From positions 15,305,501 through 15,369,500 of the forward strand of contig JAYKKT010000079.1 of assembly GCA_036023115.1 (NCBI GenBank): 64,000 nt of DNA, written 5' to 3'. Position numbers and translations under genes: made by a program. The notes beneath the pieces are model-generated. The model was not told the DNA's origin, did no database searches, and worked only from the letters and a program-made list of their open reading frames with translations. Source of the stretch: Brasenia schreberi. Lineage: Eukaryota; Streptophyta; Magnoliopsida; Nymphaeales; Cabombaceae. This document shows, one piece after another, positions 9,263 through 20,640 of the stretch; positions within the stretch are counted from its first letter, which is position 1, and each line of letters begins with the position of its first letter.

Positions 9263-10306
9263 TAACACAAATATACAAAACATCCTAAAATAAGATAAAA
9301 CACATCCTAAAATCCACAAATATAAGAGACAATTCACAAACAAGTTCTCATAATGATTGAATAATGAGAACACATCTGATTATATCAGGCATTTTATGAT
9401 CAACTTTCCACCTTTCCCTAACAAATATACAAGACTATACTGCAGAAAGAAGGCACTGCAACATATTTTGCTTTGACATACACATGTAAGAAAAAACGAA
9501 GGTTGTTTAATTTGCACTGATTCATCTGTAGCTACTAGTATGTCTGCCAATTATTGTGACTAATCTCAACCTTTTCGGTTCAACATCAAAGTTATTCCTG
9601 TCCATAGAAATTTCAAGTTCCTCAGTCAATCCAATTTTGACGTTCCTTTTCCAGTTACTTACAACCCAATTTGTGTCAGCATCTCCCTGGCACATTACTG
9701 TCTTCATCTGCATGTAACAGTGGAATTCGCCAACAATGTAAATATTGAGCTTTGAATGCATGAAATTGAATGGCAGGCTACATACGCAAATTTATATGTT
9801 GGTGTAAGGGATTGTGTATGTATGCAATATGTATGTATTATAATATGGAGGCACATATTCATGTACAAATTAACTAACAATAAAGTAGGAAAAGATATTT
9901 TATGAAGTCAAGGAAGAAAACTGGGAGCAAGACTCAAAATCACATTATAAAGAAAGGTTCCTTCGATGATATATTATAGTGGTTCTGAACTTCCCGTGAT
10001 GGACAGATGGCACCTTTCTGTTTCACTTTTTTGTACTGGAACACTAGATAACCTCCAATTACACAATAGTGTGAAACAAAAACACCTGACAAAGATTAGT
10101 TGCTCGCCAATTTTGAAAACTAAAATTTTCCAATATGGGTAAGGAAATTAAAATTCACAGAATTATATGACCTACTTATAACGGTCAGGATCAATCATTT
10201 TAAGTAATTCTTCGGGTCTCCAAATGCTAGGTTATATACAGCAGTTGGTTGTACCTCATTGATGAATCAATACCAAAGTGGACAAGCACCACAAGCAAAA
10301 TTAACA
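9263..10306. other. AT-rich single-copy-looking stretch, no recognised gene
   Basis: No transposon signature was seen. It may be an intron remnant of the helicase gene lying between inserted elements. A minus-strand open frame at 9761-9522 (79 residues, containing GDADTNWVVSNWKRN) matches nothing I know and has a strong donor-like GTAAGTAAC inside it. It does not resemble the missing C-terminus of the DEAH4 helicase. Confidence 0.35.
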
Positions 10307-10345
10307 GTTTGCTGTAGTGTTGTTTGTATCGTATCACAATGTGGA
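10307..10345 (+). repeat. hAT left-end-like sequence with octamer GTTTGCTG
   Basis: GTTTGCTG followed by TAGTGTTGTTTGTATCGTATC closely matches the left end of the hAT derivative at 21575-21605 (GTTTGTTG then TAGTGTTATCTGTATCGTATC), including the octamer that is the target duplication there. No partner end was located. Confidence 0.5.
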
Positions 10346-10504
10346 TCATTTATATCCATGAGACGTAGAATAGCATAGCGTAAATGTTTTTAAAAAATAT
10401 TTCAACAAGCAAAAAGCAAAAGAGAAAAATTTGAAAGAGTAAAGAACAATTCTAAACAATTCTTAATTTCTTATAGATCAAAATTTGGATAAACGTTCAT
10501 CCAT

Positions 10505-10811
10505 AATGTAGTGAATCAATTGCAGAGAGGGTTCCCACATCATGGACGGGTGTGGGTAAAGAAGTTAGTCCCACTACATTACCGCCCGAATGTAGTGAAT
10601 AATTTTCAGAGAGGGTCTCCGCATTTTGAATATGGACGGATGCGGAGGAGTAAGGAAGCTAGTCCTAGATAATAAGATTCGTATTGGTTCTTGGAATATC
10701 GGAACATTATCCGGTAAGCTAATGGAGGTCGTAGATACTATGATTCGGAGAAAGATTCATATTCTATGTTTACAAGATATAAAATGGGTTGGAGAAAAAG
10801 CAAAGGAGATA
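10505..10811 (+). mobile_element. RTE LINE 5' fragment (ORF start, endonuclease N-terminus)
   Basis: Matches the beginning of the full-length LINE on the plus strand, from the repeated AATGTAGTGAATxAxTT segment through GVRKLVLDNKIRIGSWNIGTLSGKLMEVVDTMIRRKIHI to VGEKAKEI. It then stops abruptly. Because the 3' side is missing, it is not a simple LINE insertion but a remnant left by deletion or later rearrangement. Confidence 0.85.
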
Positions 10812-11039
10812 TGTTTACAATTACTTTCAAACCTATTCCATCGTAGGTCTAACACAAAAAAAATGATAAATATAAAAATTTATTCCACTATAAATATAAG
10901 ATTTAAGAAACTTAAATATAAAGATAAATAATTCATATGTTTACCTAGGCACATAATAGTATGGTTACAAATGACTATAAGCAAGCTCATCAAATGAAGA
11001 AAATTATCCTAGATCTCCATCTCCCAATATATAGCATTT
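10812..11039. other. AT-rich stretch, nothing recognised
   Basis: Low-complexity AT-rich sequence between a LINE fragment and a decayed hAT transposase. No motif was seen. Confidence 0.4.
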
Positions 11040-11760
11040 GCTCTACTATTTTTGGAGACCAACCTAATCACTCTTTCTTTCGTTAAAGTTACTCTTGATA
11101 ACCTCCTTAATCCTATACATGGCTTTATAAAGATAACCCATAGATGACTTCTTCTCATCTAAAGTAAACATTCTCTTCAAGACTTTTATTTCATAAGGGT
11201 CTGCCCATACAAAAAATTGATTGCATACTAATGTGTTATATGACATTAGTATATCTCCTAATTATATATAATAAATACATGGTTATAAATAAATTTGGTG
11301 ATATATTGACAACACTCAGTTGTTGCCTTTACCTCATCATCTCTCCAATATCTTCAAGAATAAAGTCTATCCAATCGGTTGCTTTATAACTATGTACATT
11401 ATCCATAATTAAATGAACTAAATTTTCATGCCCAACCTTTAATATCACTTTAACAAATTCTTCTTCATTTAGAACTTATATAATATAGTGCTCTACTAAT
11501 ATGACAGTGATCTCAAAAACATAAACCCTTTATAACAATAGACAAACTAGTTCAATAAGGTCCTTCATCGCTTATATGTTCATCGATCTACCATGATCAT
11601 ACATCGTGTCTCTTATCACTCCCTCAAAATCGAACAATACTCCTGTACTTCATAATGGTCTTATATAATAATTTTCCTCTCAACTTATTATAAGAAGGCA
11701 TATATTAGCAAAGGCATCTGCTATTTTTTAAAATCAAAACAAATAACCCGTATTAAAGGA
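11040..11760 (-). pseudogene. hAT transposase relic (DUF659 class)
   Basis: On the minus strand, fragments match the DUF659/hAT core. A piece at about 11450-11340 reads VGHENLVHLIMDNVHSYKA, corresponding to the second catalytic aspartate region (VVQVVTDN). The open piece 11246-11064 contains DPYEIKVLKRMFTLDEKKSSMGYLYKAM, corresponding to the helical segment before the C-terminal domain. Stops and frame changes are frequent. It belongs to a different subfamily from the intact copy at 5309. Confidence 0.6.
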
Positions 11761-12417
11761 AATACATGCTTCATACAACCATCTCCTACTACAAAGTCCC
11801 ACATAATTATATTGCAAATGAAACACAATTAAATGTTGATAAAATTGGTAACTTGCAAAACAAAAAATTTGAAGTGAAGTTTCTAAAATTAGTGTTGTTC
11901 CAAAACTAAATTTAAACTTACTTTTCGTATCTCAAATTTTAGATAAAAATTGTGTTGTAACTTTTTTATCCAAGGTATGTATTGTATAGGATCGCCTCTC
12001 GAAGAAGGCGATTGGTCGTAGCCATAGAGATGGTGGACTTTACATTATGGACTATTTGCATAGTATAGGATATGTTAATGTTTTGACAAATGATGCTCTT
12101 TAATGGCACAAGAGCCTAGGACATCTTAATACTAAAAACTTGTATCAATGTTCTCTTGGAATAAAGTCCAAGGAATATTTTTCTTATAAAGATTGTGATC
12201 TTGGTAAAATGCAACATCTTTCATTTTCAAACAAAATCCATGATACCACAAGACCCTTCAAAATAGTTCATTCGGATGTATGGGAACCGACACCCGTTTT
12301 GTGTAAATGAGGCATTTCCTAATATGTTATTTTCATAGATGATTTTACTAGGTATACATGGCTATATCTTTTAAAAGCAAAATTTGATGTCTTTCAAAAT
12401 TTTGTTATCTTTCATAA

Positions 12418-12640
12418 TCTTGTAAAAAATCAATTTGATTCCGAAATCAAGATTTTTAGATTAGATTCATAAGGAAAGTTTATGCCAAAGGAATTTAAAA
12501 ATCATCTCGATAAATTTGGAATCATACATCTGCTCTAAGACTCCCCAACAAAATCGTATTTCTTGTAAAAAATCAATTTGATTCCGAAAATCAAGATTTT
12601 TAGATTAGATTCATAAGGAAAGTTTATGCCAAAGGAACGT
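12418..12640 (+). repeat. duplicated ~80-bp integrase segment
   Basis: A stretch containing AAAAATCAATTTGATTCCGA and TTAGATTAGATTCATAAGG occurs at about 12424-12494 and again at about 12566-12638, within the copia integrase relic. Confidence 0.75.
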
Positions 12641-13054
12641 AAACAGACATATTTTGAAAACCACAAGAACCTTCCTTTTATCGAGTGATGTTCCTAAGAA
12701 TTTATGAGCAGAAGTTATTATGACTGCAGTCTATTTAATTAATCGGATGCCCTCTTCAGTTTTACAAAATTTGTCTTGTATAGAAAAAACCTTTAAAGTT
12801 TCTCCCAACTATTCAAGACACCGTATTTTTATATGTAAATGTTTTGTTTACACTGACAAATACAATAAATTATCATCTCGTACCATAGAATATGTTTTTC
12901 TAGGATATTAAATAACTAAAAAGGGGTATAGGTGTTATGATTGTAAAAATGATAAGCTTTTATGTATTGCGAGATGTTAAGTTTTTTTTAAATGAATATG
13001 TTTTTAAAGGAATGGATGATGTTAGTTCTCTTGATGACTACTCCTATTTCTTCT

Positions 13055-13217
13055 TGATTGATATTTTAGGTGAAGAGGTGATTCATATAGAAAATGACCT
13101 TGATGAATATATGACTTCAAGACACCCTGTTACACTTGATTGATATTTTAGGTGAAGAGGTGATTCATATAGAAAATGACCTTGATGAATATATGACTTC
13201 AAGACACCCTGTTACAC
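13055..13217 (+). repeat. 81-bp tandem duplication in copia
   Basis: The unit beginning TTGATTGATATTTTAGGTGA and ending CACCCTGTTACAC occurs twice head to tail with no visible difference, encoding IDILGEEVIHIENDLDEYM twice. Confidence 0.88.
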
Positions 13218-14067
13218 CTTTTGATCAACATTATACTAGAGAATTGTGCCTATTTCTAGAAGGTCAAATAATGATTCTAGACCTCTTGAAAGGTTTGTCT
13301 CCTATTATAGCCTTTTCACCAAGGCATAGAACATTAGTAACAAATATTTCATCTATAAAGCAACCTAGAACCGTTAAGAAAACCCAGATATCACAAGACT
13401 GGTATATAGAGCCCAAACTTGGGATGTTGTATCTAGACCATCAAACAAAAAGACTATAGGTTGTCGGTGGGTCTATAACATTAAGACTACTAGTGATGGT
13501 TCATTAGATCGCTATAAAGTTAGATTAATTGTCAAAAGTTACTGACAAGAATATAGAATTGATTATGAAAAAACCTTTGCTCATGTGGCTACAATGACAA
13601 CTGTTAGAACACTTATAGATGTGTGTGCAATTCATCAATCAGTTAGATGTTAAAAATGTTTTTTTGAATGGTTGGTTGAAGGAAGAAGTATATATAGAGC
13701 CTCCTCCTCATCTCAAACAGCTCTCAAAGCTTTGTTTGATAGAATGATTGAATTCATGACATTGCATAGTTTTACTATCTATTATACTAACACGGTTTTG
13801 TTTATAAGAAAGTCCTCTACAGGTATTGTTATTCTTTTGCTCTACGTCAATAATATAATTATTACAAGTAGTGATAATACTGGTATCCAAAAAATCAAGC
13901 AAGAACTAGGTAATATGTTTGAAATGAAGGATCTTGGCCAACTTTCTTATTTACTTCGCATGGAGGTAACTCGTGATGATGGAGGTTTCTTTTTATCACA
14001 AACTAAGTTTATTAATGATATTGTTCTTATATCATGAATTAAAGATGACAAAGTTGTTAAGACACCT

Positions 14068-16390
14068 GAGGCAATGAACCAGAACAACACAACAACTAAG
14101 CCTTTCCCCATACTACACGGTGTCGGCTACATGGATTCTTAGTTTCGAGAGAGCCCTATCATGTGTCATGTTAACAGTTAACTCACAATAAGCTAGATCA
14201 TTCTTTATTGTTTCTTTCCAACACTTTTGTGGTCGTCCACTACCTCTTTTAATACTTTCAAAATATAGTTTTTTATACCTTTTTACAGGTTTTCTTTTCA
14301 TCTTTTTTCTATATGTCTAAACCACCTTAAACGATATTCTCTCATTTTATCCTCTATTGGCGCCACACAAAATTTATTTCTAATAACCTCATTATATATA
14401 CGGTCTTTTCTTGTATCACCACTCATCCATCCCAACATCTTCATTTCTGTCACAGACATCTTTTGTACATGTTGACGATCAACTGCCCAACACTCAGAAC
14501 CATAAAACATAGCATGTCTAATTGTTGCTCTATAATATTTACCTTTTAACTTTAATGATATCTTCTAATCTCAAAGAATACTTATTGCTCCTCTCTATTT
14601 TAATCAACCAGCATTAATTCTATGCGTAACATCTCCGTCAATTCTTCCATCACTTTGAAAAATCAACACTAGGTATTTAAAACTTTCCTTTTGGGGGATG
14701 CAATGTGTGCCAATTTTAATTTCTATGTCCTTTGAAGTAACCAAATGATCAAACTTACATTTCATATATTATATCTTTGTTTTACTAAGTCGGAAACCTT
14801 TACTTTCTAATGTTTCTCTCCGTAGTTTCAATTTTCTATTAACTTTTTTCTTAGACTCCTCCACTAACACAAAGTCATCTGCAAATAACATACACTAAGG
14901 TACTTCACCTTGATTATGTTTCGTTAACTCATTAATCACCATTATAAATAAGTATGGACTTAAAGTTGATCCTTGATGTAACCCAATATTAACTTCAAAC
15001 AAGTTTGTCATTCCTTCATGAGTCCTCACACATGATTTTACACCATTGTACATGTCTCTTAAAGGTTTATATATGTCAATGGGATATCTTTTTTTTCCAG
15101 ATTCTCCAAAGAACCTCCCTCGATACCCTATCGTAAGCTTTTTCTAGATCAATAAATATCAGGTAAAGGTCTTCCTTTTTTGCTCTAAAATATTTCATAA
15201 GACGTCTCAAAAGGTGAATCGCTTCAAAAGTAGATCTACCTAGCATGAATCCAAATTTGTTCTCTGTTGTACTTGATATTTGTCTTCACCTACGTTCGAT
15301 AATTCTTTTCCATACTTTCATAGGATGGCTCATTAACTTGATACCCCGATAATTCACACAATTCTAAATGTCTCCCTTGTTCTTATACATGGGTATAAGT
15401 GTACTTGCTCTCCATTCCTTGGGTATCTTTTGGTTTCTCCATATTTCATTAAATAATCTTGTGAGCCAAGCAATTCCTATTTCTTCTAGGATTTTCTAAA
15501 CTTTTATAGGAATATTGCCTCGTCCTACCAATTTACCACCCTTCGTATGTTTAAGAGCCTCTTTGACTTCATTCTTTTGAATACATAGGTAGAAATTGTG
15601 GGTTATATGCTTTTCTTATTTGGCTAATTCTCCTAAGCTAATACTAACATCTTTATTTTCATTAAAAAGCTTATAAAAATAGGTTTTCCATCTATTTCTT
15701 ATATCATCATTTGCCACTAGAATTTTTTCATCCTCGTCTTTTATGCATCTAACACAATTAAGATCTTTAGTTTTCTTATCTCTAGCCCTAGCTATCCTAA
15801 AAATATCTCTTTCACCCTCTTTTAAGTTGAGTTTTTTATAAAAATCCTCCCAAATTTTAATTTTTGCTTCACAGACGGCCTTTTTCACTTCCTTCTTTGC
15901 TTTCTTATAAGCCTATAAAGTTTCACTAGTGTTCTTAGCATAATGTAATTTGTAACATGCCCTCTTTGCCTTGATTTTATTTTGCACTATTTCAATCCAC
16001 CACCAAGCTTCTTTTTGTGTTGGTACACCTCCCTTAGATTCATCGAACACCTCTTTCGCCACTTTCCTAATATGTATAGTTACATTGTTCCACGTATCAC
16101 AAAGTGTACTAACATAATTCCATGTATCTCCTTGAAGGACTTTCTGTTTAAATATATCTTCTTTCTTGCTTTTGAGGTTCCACCATTTCGTCTCAATAGC
16201 TCGATGCAATCTTTTCTTCTTTGTGCATTTTTTATTTGTGAATCCATAACTAAAAGTCGATGTTGAGTGGTTAAGCTTTCTCTTGAAATTACTAGAAGAT
16301 GCATCTAATTGATGGCGAATAGCTCAATGAACTCTTTGTCTATTTAGTTTGAATAGCTCAATGCACTCTTTTGAGGTAATCAACCAGAAC
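14068..16390 (-). mobile_element. RTE LINE, 5'-truncated, in copia pol, with 18-bp target duplication
   Basis: The element occupies 14086-16372, flanked by GAGGCAATGAACCAGAAC (14068-14085) and GAGGTAATCAACCAGAAC (16373-16390), which in copia encode part of the linker between RT and RNase H. On the minus strand it reads from the end of the endonuclease (LTTQHRLLVMD) through RT to the 3' tail with CAACAACAAC on the plus strand. All frames are broken. LINE homology ends near 16288. Bases 16289-16372 are filler made of repeated snippets. Confidence 0.88.
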
Positions 16391-17076
16391 ATACATCTAA
16401 TTGATGCCGAACTTTTGAGTGATCCCACACCATATAGACAACACTCACCTATCTTACCATAACACGGCCAGATATTGCTCATGTCGTTTATAGTATAAGT
16501 CAGTTTCAACATGCGCCTACCCCATTGCATATGAGTATTGTTATGAGAATTGTTCGTTATATTCGACAAACATCAACCAAGATAGTATTTCTATCATCTT
16601 CCACTTTATCTCAGTTGCTCGCATATACTGATATTGATTGGGATGGTGATGCGAATGACAAGCACTCTACCACCAGCTACTGCATATTCTTTTGTCACTC
16701 TTTAATCTCATGATAATGCAAGAAACAACAAAAGGTATCTCTTTCCTCCACCGAACCTAAGTACCGTGCAATGACCGACGCAACTATCGAACTAACTTGG
16801 TTGCGACGACTACTTCAGGATTTGGGCAAACAATTCAAAACTCCTCCAAACATGTTCTGCAACAAAAGTTCTATGTATATAGCCAATAATCATACCTTTC
16901 ATAAGCGTACAAAGCATATCGAGATAGACTGTCACTACGTTCGTGAAGAGCATCTACAAGGCAATTTAATATTATAGTTTGTAAAATCAGAGTATCAACT
17001 TCCAGATGTTTCACCAAGTCATTACCTACTCCTCAAATTAATTCTTTAATTGACGAACTTCAGGTCATGAAGCTGT
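16390..17076 (+). pseudogene. copia RNase H relic
   Basis: Continues the pol frame after the LINE. Visible motifs are DAELLSDPTPYRQ, HMSIVMRIVRYIRQT, LLAYTDIDWDGD, STTSYCIFF, LSSTEPKYRAMTDAT, HIEIDCHYVRE and EYQLPDVSP, which are the conserved signposts of copia RNase H. Stops interrupt the frame near 16710 and 16975. Confidence 0.85.
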
Positions 17077-17079
17077 CAG

Positions 17080-17268
17080 TTTGAGGGGGGTGTTAGAAAA
17101 TGGGTTAATCGGGCCAGGGCCACAAGCCGTTAGGGCCCAGACCCCAACGGCTAGTTAGGTAACTATTGGGGGTTGGTTGTGACCAGCCCCCCTTTTCCCT
17201 CTTCTCCTCTGTTACCCCTTCTCTCTTCTCTTCTCTTCTCTTCTAATCCTCATGTCGTGTCTCCTATA
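17080..17268 (+). repeat. copia polypurine tract and 3' LTR, first part
   Basis: TTTGAGGGGGG (17080-17090) is the plus-strand priming tract. TGTTAG at 17091 starts the LTR, which continues to the LINE insertion point. A CT-rich tract lies at 17215-17245. The rest of the LTR lies right of the LINE from 20562. Confidence 0.75.
17251..17268 (+). repeat. LINE target-site duplication, left copy (18 bp)
   Basis: CATGTCGTGTCTCCTATA recurs perfectly at 20544-20561 and brackets the full-length RTE LINE. Confidence 0.95.
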
Positions 17269-20200
17269 CAACAACAACAACAACTAAGCCTTTTCCCATA
17301 CTAGACAGGGTCGGCTACATGGATTCTTTGTTTCCACAGATCTCTATCGTGTGCCATGTTAGCAGTTAACTCCCAATAAGCTAGATCATTCTTTATTGTT
17401 TCTTTCCAACACTTTTGTGGTCGTCCTCTACCTCTTTTAATACTTTCCAAATTTAGTTTTTCTAACCTTCTTACAGGTTCTTCTTTTGATCTTCTTTCTA
17501 TATGTCCAAACCATCTTAAACGATGTTCTCTCATTTTATCCTCTATTGGTGCCACTCCTAATTTGTTTCTAATAACCTCATTATGTATACGGTCTTTTCT
17601 TGTATGGCCACTCATCCATCTCAACATCTTCATTTCTGTCACAGACATCTTTTGTACATGTTGATGATTAACTGCCCAACACTCATAACCATAAAACATG
17701 GCAGGCCTAATTGCTGCTCTATAATATTTACCTTTTAATTTTAATGGTATCTTCTTATCACAAAGAATACCTGATGCTCCTCTCCATTTTAACCAACCAG
17801 CATTAATTCTATGTGTAACATCTCCACTTCTTCCATCACTTTGAAAAATTGACCCTAGGTATTTAAAACTTTCCCTTTGGGGAATGCAATGTGTGCCAAT
17901 TTTAATTTCTATGTCCTCTGAAGTAGCCAAATGATCAAACTTACATTCCATATATTCTGTCTTTGTTCTACTAAGTCGGAGGCCTTTGTTTTCTAATGTT
18001 TCTCTCCATAGTTCCAATTTTCTATTAACTTTTTCCTTAGACTCCTCCACTAATACAATGTCATCTGCAAATAACATACACCAAGGTACTTCATCTTGAA
18101 TATGTTTTGTTAACTCATCCATCACCATTATAAATAAGTATGGACTTAAAGTTGATCCTTGATGTAACCCAATATTAACTTCAAAGAAGTCTGTCGTTCC
18201 TTCATGAGTCCTCACACATGTTTTTGCACCATCATACATGTCTCTTATAAGGTTAATATATGTCAATGGGATACCTCTTTTTTCCAAAGTTCTCCAAAGA
18301 ACCTCCCTCGGTATCCTATCATAAGCTTTTTCTAGATCAATAAATATCATGTGAAGGTCTTTCTTTTTTGCTCTAAAATGTTCCATAAGACGCCTCAGAA
18401 GGTGAATCGCTTCAATAGTAGATCTACCTGGCATAAATCCAAATTGGTTCTCTGTTGTACTTGATACTTGTCTTAACCTACGTTCGATAATTCTTTCCCA
18501 TAATTTCATAGTATGACTCATTAACTTGATACCTCGATAATTCACACAATTTTGAATGTCTCCCTTGTTCTTATATACGGGTATAAGTGTACTTGCTCTC
18601 CATTCCTCGGGCATCATTTGGTTTTTCCATATTTCATTAAATAGTCTTGTGAGCCAAGTGATTCCTATTTCTCCTAGTATTTTCCAAACTTCTATAGGAA
18701 TATTATCTGGTCCTACCGATTTACCACTTCATATGTTTAAGAGCCTCTTTGACTTCATTCTTTTGAATACGTCGGTAGAAATTGTGGTTTATATACTTTT
18801 CTGACTTGGCTAAATCTCCTAAACTAATACTAACATCTTTATTTTCATTAAAAAGATTATAAAAATAGTTTTTCCATCTATTTCTTATATCATCATTTGC
18901 CACTAGAATTTTTTCATCCTCGTCTTTTATGCATCTAACAAAATTTAGATCTTTAGTTTTCTTATCTCTAGCCCTAGCTATCCTAAAAATATCTCTTTCA
19001 CCCTCTTTTGAGTTGAGTTTTTTATATAAGTCCTCCCAAATCTTAGCTTTTGCTTCACTAACGGCCTTTTTTGCTTCCTTCTTTGCTTTCTTATAAGCTT
19101 CTAAAGTTTCACTAGTTTTCTTAGCGTAATGTAATTTGTAACATGCCCTCTTTGCCTTGATTTTATTTTGTACTATTTCACTCCACCACCAAGCTTCTTT
19201 TTGTGCCGGTACACCTCCCTTAGATACCCCTAACACATCTTTCGCCACTTTCCTAATATGTATAGCCATATTGTTCCACATATCAGAGGGTGTGCCAACA
19301 TAATTCCAAACATCTCCTTGAAGGACTTTCTGTTTAAATATACCTTCTTTCTCGCTTTTGAGGTTCCACCATTTAGTCCGAATAGCTCGATGCACTCTTT
19401 TCTTCTTTGTCCATTTTTTTATTTGTAAATCCATAACTAAAAGTCGATGTTGGGTGGTTAAGCTTTCTCCTGGAATTACCTTACAATCTTTACAACACGC
19501 TCTATCTTTTTTTCTACAAATAAAGTAATCAATTTGTGTGTGTGATAAGCCACTCTTATAAGTAATTAAATGTTCATCTCGTTTTTTGAAGATTGTATTG
19601 ACTATAAAGAGATCAAATGACATAGCAAAATTTAAAATCTCCCTACCTTCCTCGTTTATATCCCCATAACCAAAGTTTCCATGAATCCCTTGATATCCTA
19701 ATGCCTCTTTACCGACATGTCCATTTAAATCTCCTCCTAAACAAATCATCTCCCTTTGTGGAATCTTTTGAAACACCTTATCTAACTCTTCCCAAAAAAC
19801 TGTCTTTATACTATCTTCTAGTCCTACTTGGGGTGCGTAAGCACAAACTATATTCAAAACCTCTACTCCTAACACTAATTTCAATGTCATGATTCGGTCA
19901 CCATATCGTTGTATGTCTACTACACTCTCCTTTAAATCTTTATTTATGATAATACCAACTCCGTTTCGGGCCTTTTCTTTACCTGAGTACCATAATTTAA
20001 AACCTGTATCCTCTATCTCCTTTGCTTTTTCTCCAACCCATTTTGTCTCTTGTAAACATAGAATATGAATCTTTCTCCGAATCATAGTATCTACCACCTC
20101 CATTAGCTTACCCGATAATGTTCCGATATTCCAAGAACCAATACGAATCTTATTATCTAGGACTAGCTTCCTTACCCCCCGCATCCGTCCATAATCAAAA

Positions 20201-20543
20201 TAAGGAGACCCTCTCTGAAAATTTTTCACTACATTCGGGCGGCAATGTAGCGGGACTAACTTCTTTACCCACACCCGTCCATGATGTGGGAACCCTCTCT
20301 GCAATTGATTCACTACATTCGGGCGAAAATGTAGTGGCCCTTGCTTACTTCTTACTGCATTCGGGCTCTGCAGCACGTCGCTAGGCGAGGACGCCCCAAA
20401 GCAATGCTCATAATTTTTGTAATCCATGTTGTAGAAATCCGACGAAGTTTTACGCTGGCTGTCGGAAGCCTAACACAACCCTCCTCCTTTATCCGGGCTT
20501 GGGACCGGCAATGCAAGGGTGATCCCTTACATGGGCGGAGTTT
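17269..20543 (-). mobile_element. full-length RTE-type LINE (3275 bp) with perfect 18-bp target duplication
   Basis: Minus-strand element. The 5' UTR is 20543-20428, one long reading frame spans 20427-17301, and a short 3' end terminates in the sense-strand tail GTCTAGTATGGGAAAAGG...(TTG)n. It is flanked by CATGTCGTGTCTCCTATA on both sides. Single ORF, endonuclease plus RT, (TTG)n tail and short length place it in the RTE clade. Other copies in the window (1-232, 2600-9205, 10505-10811, 14086-16372, 25569-26140) are truncated or broken. Confidence 0.95.
17301..20427 (-). pseudogene. RTE ORF: apurinic endonuclease and reverse transcriptase, one frameshift
   Basis: From 20427 the frame is open for 568 codons. 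It restarts in another frame from 18617 for 438 codons. Comparison with the copy near 15530 shows that a GG pair is missing around 18726, so a single 2-bp deletion explains the break; the whole frame would be about 1040 codons. Endonuclease motifs are RIGSWNIGTLSG, LCLQETKW, GGDLNGHVG, SHTQIDYF and TTQHRLLV. RT motifs are [24 protein letters not shown] and [13 protein letters not shown]-terminal conserved block ends [16 protein letters not shown]...[11 protein letters not shown]. The endonuclease nicks target DNA and the RT copies the element RNA there. With the frameshift this copy is probably inactive, but it is close to an intact source. Confidence 0.92.
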
Positions 20544-20640
20544 CATGTCGTGTCTCCTATAAATACGATAATTGTGTAAAATATTCTCAAGCCTTTTGTA
20601 GCTAAATAATTTTTTTTAATATATTATGCCTTTGTTGCAT
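20544..20640 (+). repeat. copia 3' LTR, second part, with TATA box
   Basis: The right copy of the 18-bp duplication runs into CCTATAAATACG (20556-20567), a good TATA box for the LTR promoter. The LTR end was not fixed; a CA near 20638 is a candidate. Confidence 0.5.

Larger units (their letters stand above)
12010..14060 (+). pseudogene. copia pol relic: integrase and reverse transcriptase
   Basis: Integrase is recognisable from HSDVWEP and VIFIDDFTRYTWLYLLKAK, with many stops. The C-terminal part TAVYLINRMPSS starts near 12720. Reverse transcriptase shows GCRWVYNIKTTSDGS and the active-site region LLYVNN, where the family has YVDD, so the catalytic aspartates are lost (open 13672-14037). The frame continues at 16390 after the LINE. 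Two internal duplications are present (12418/12560 and 13055/13136). Confidence 0.82.
11985..20640 (+). mobile_element. decayed Ty1-copia element hosting two LINE insertions
   Basis: The plus strand shows GAG-pre-integrase and integrase (12010-12915), reverse transcriptase (13400-14060) and RNase H (16390-17040), then a polypurine tract (17080-17090) and a 3' LTR starting TGTTAGAAAATGGG at 17091. The order is canonical for copia. No 5' LTR or gag was found, so the left end is truncated. LINEs at 14086-16372 and 17269-20543 interrupt it, each flanked by an 18-bp duplication of copia sequence. Confidence 0.85.

Noticed and set aside
9522..9761. Missing C-terminal exon of the DEAH4 helicase on the minus strand
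   Set aside because: The 79-residue frame has none of the expected HA2/OB-fold motifs and contains an internal donor-like site.
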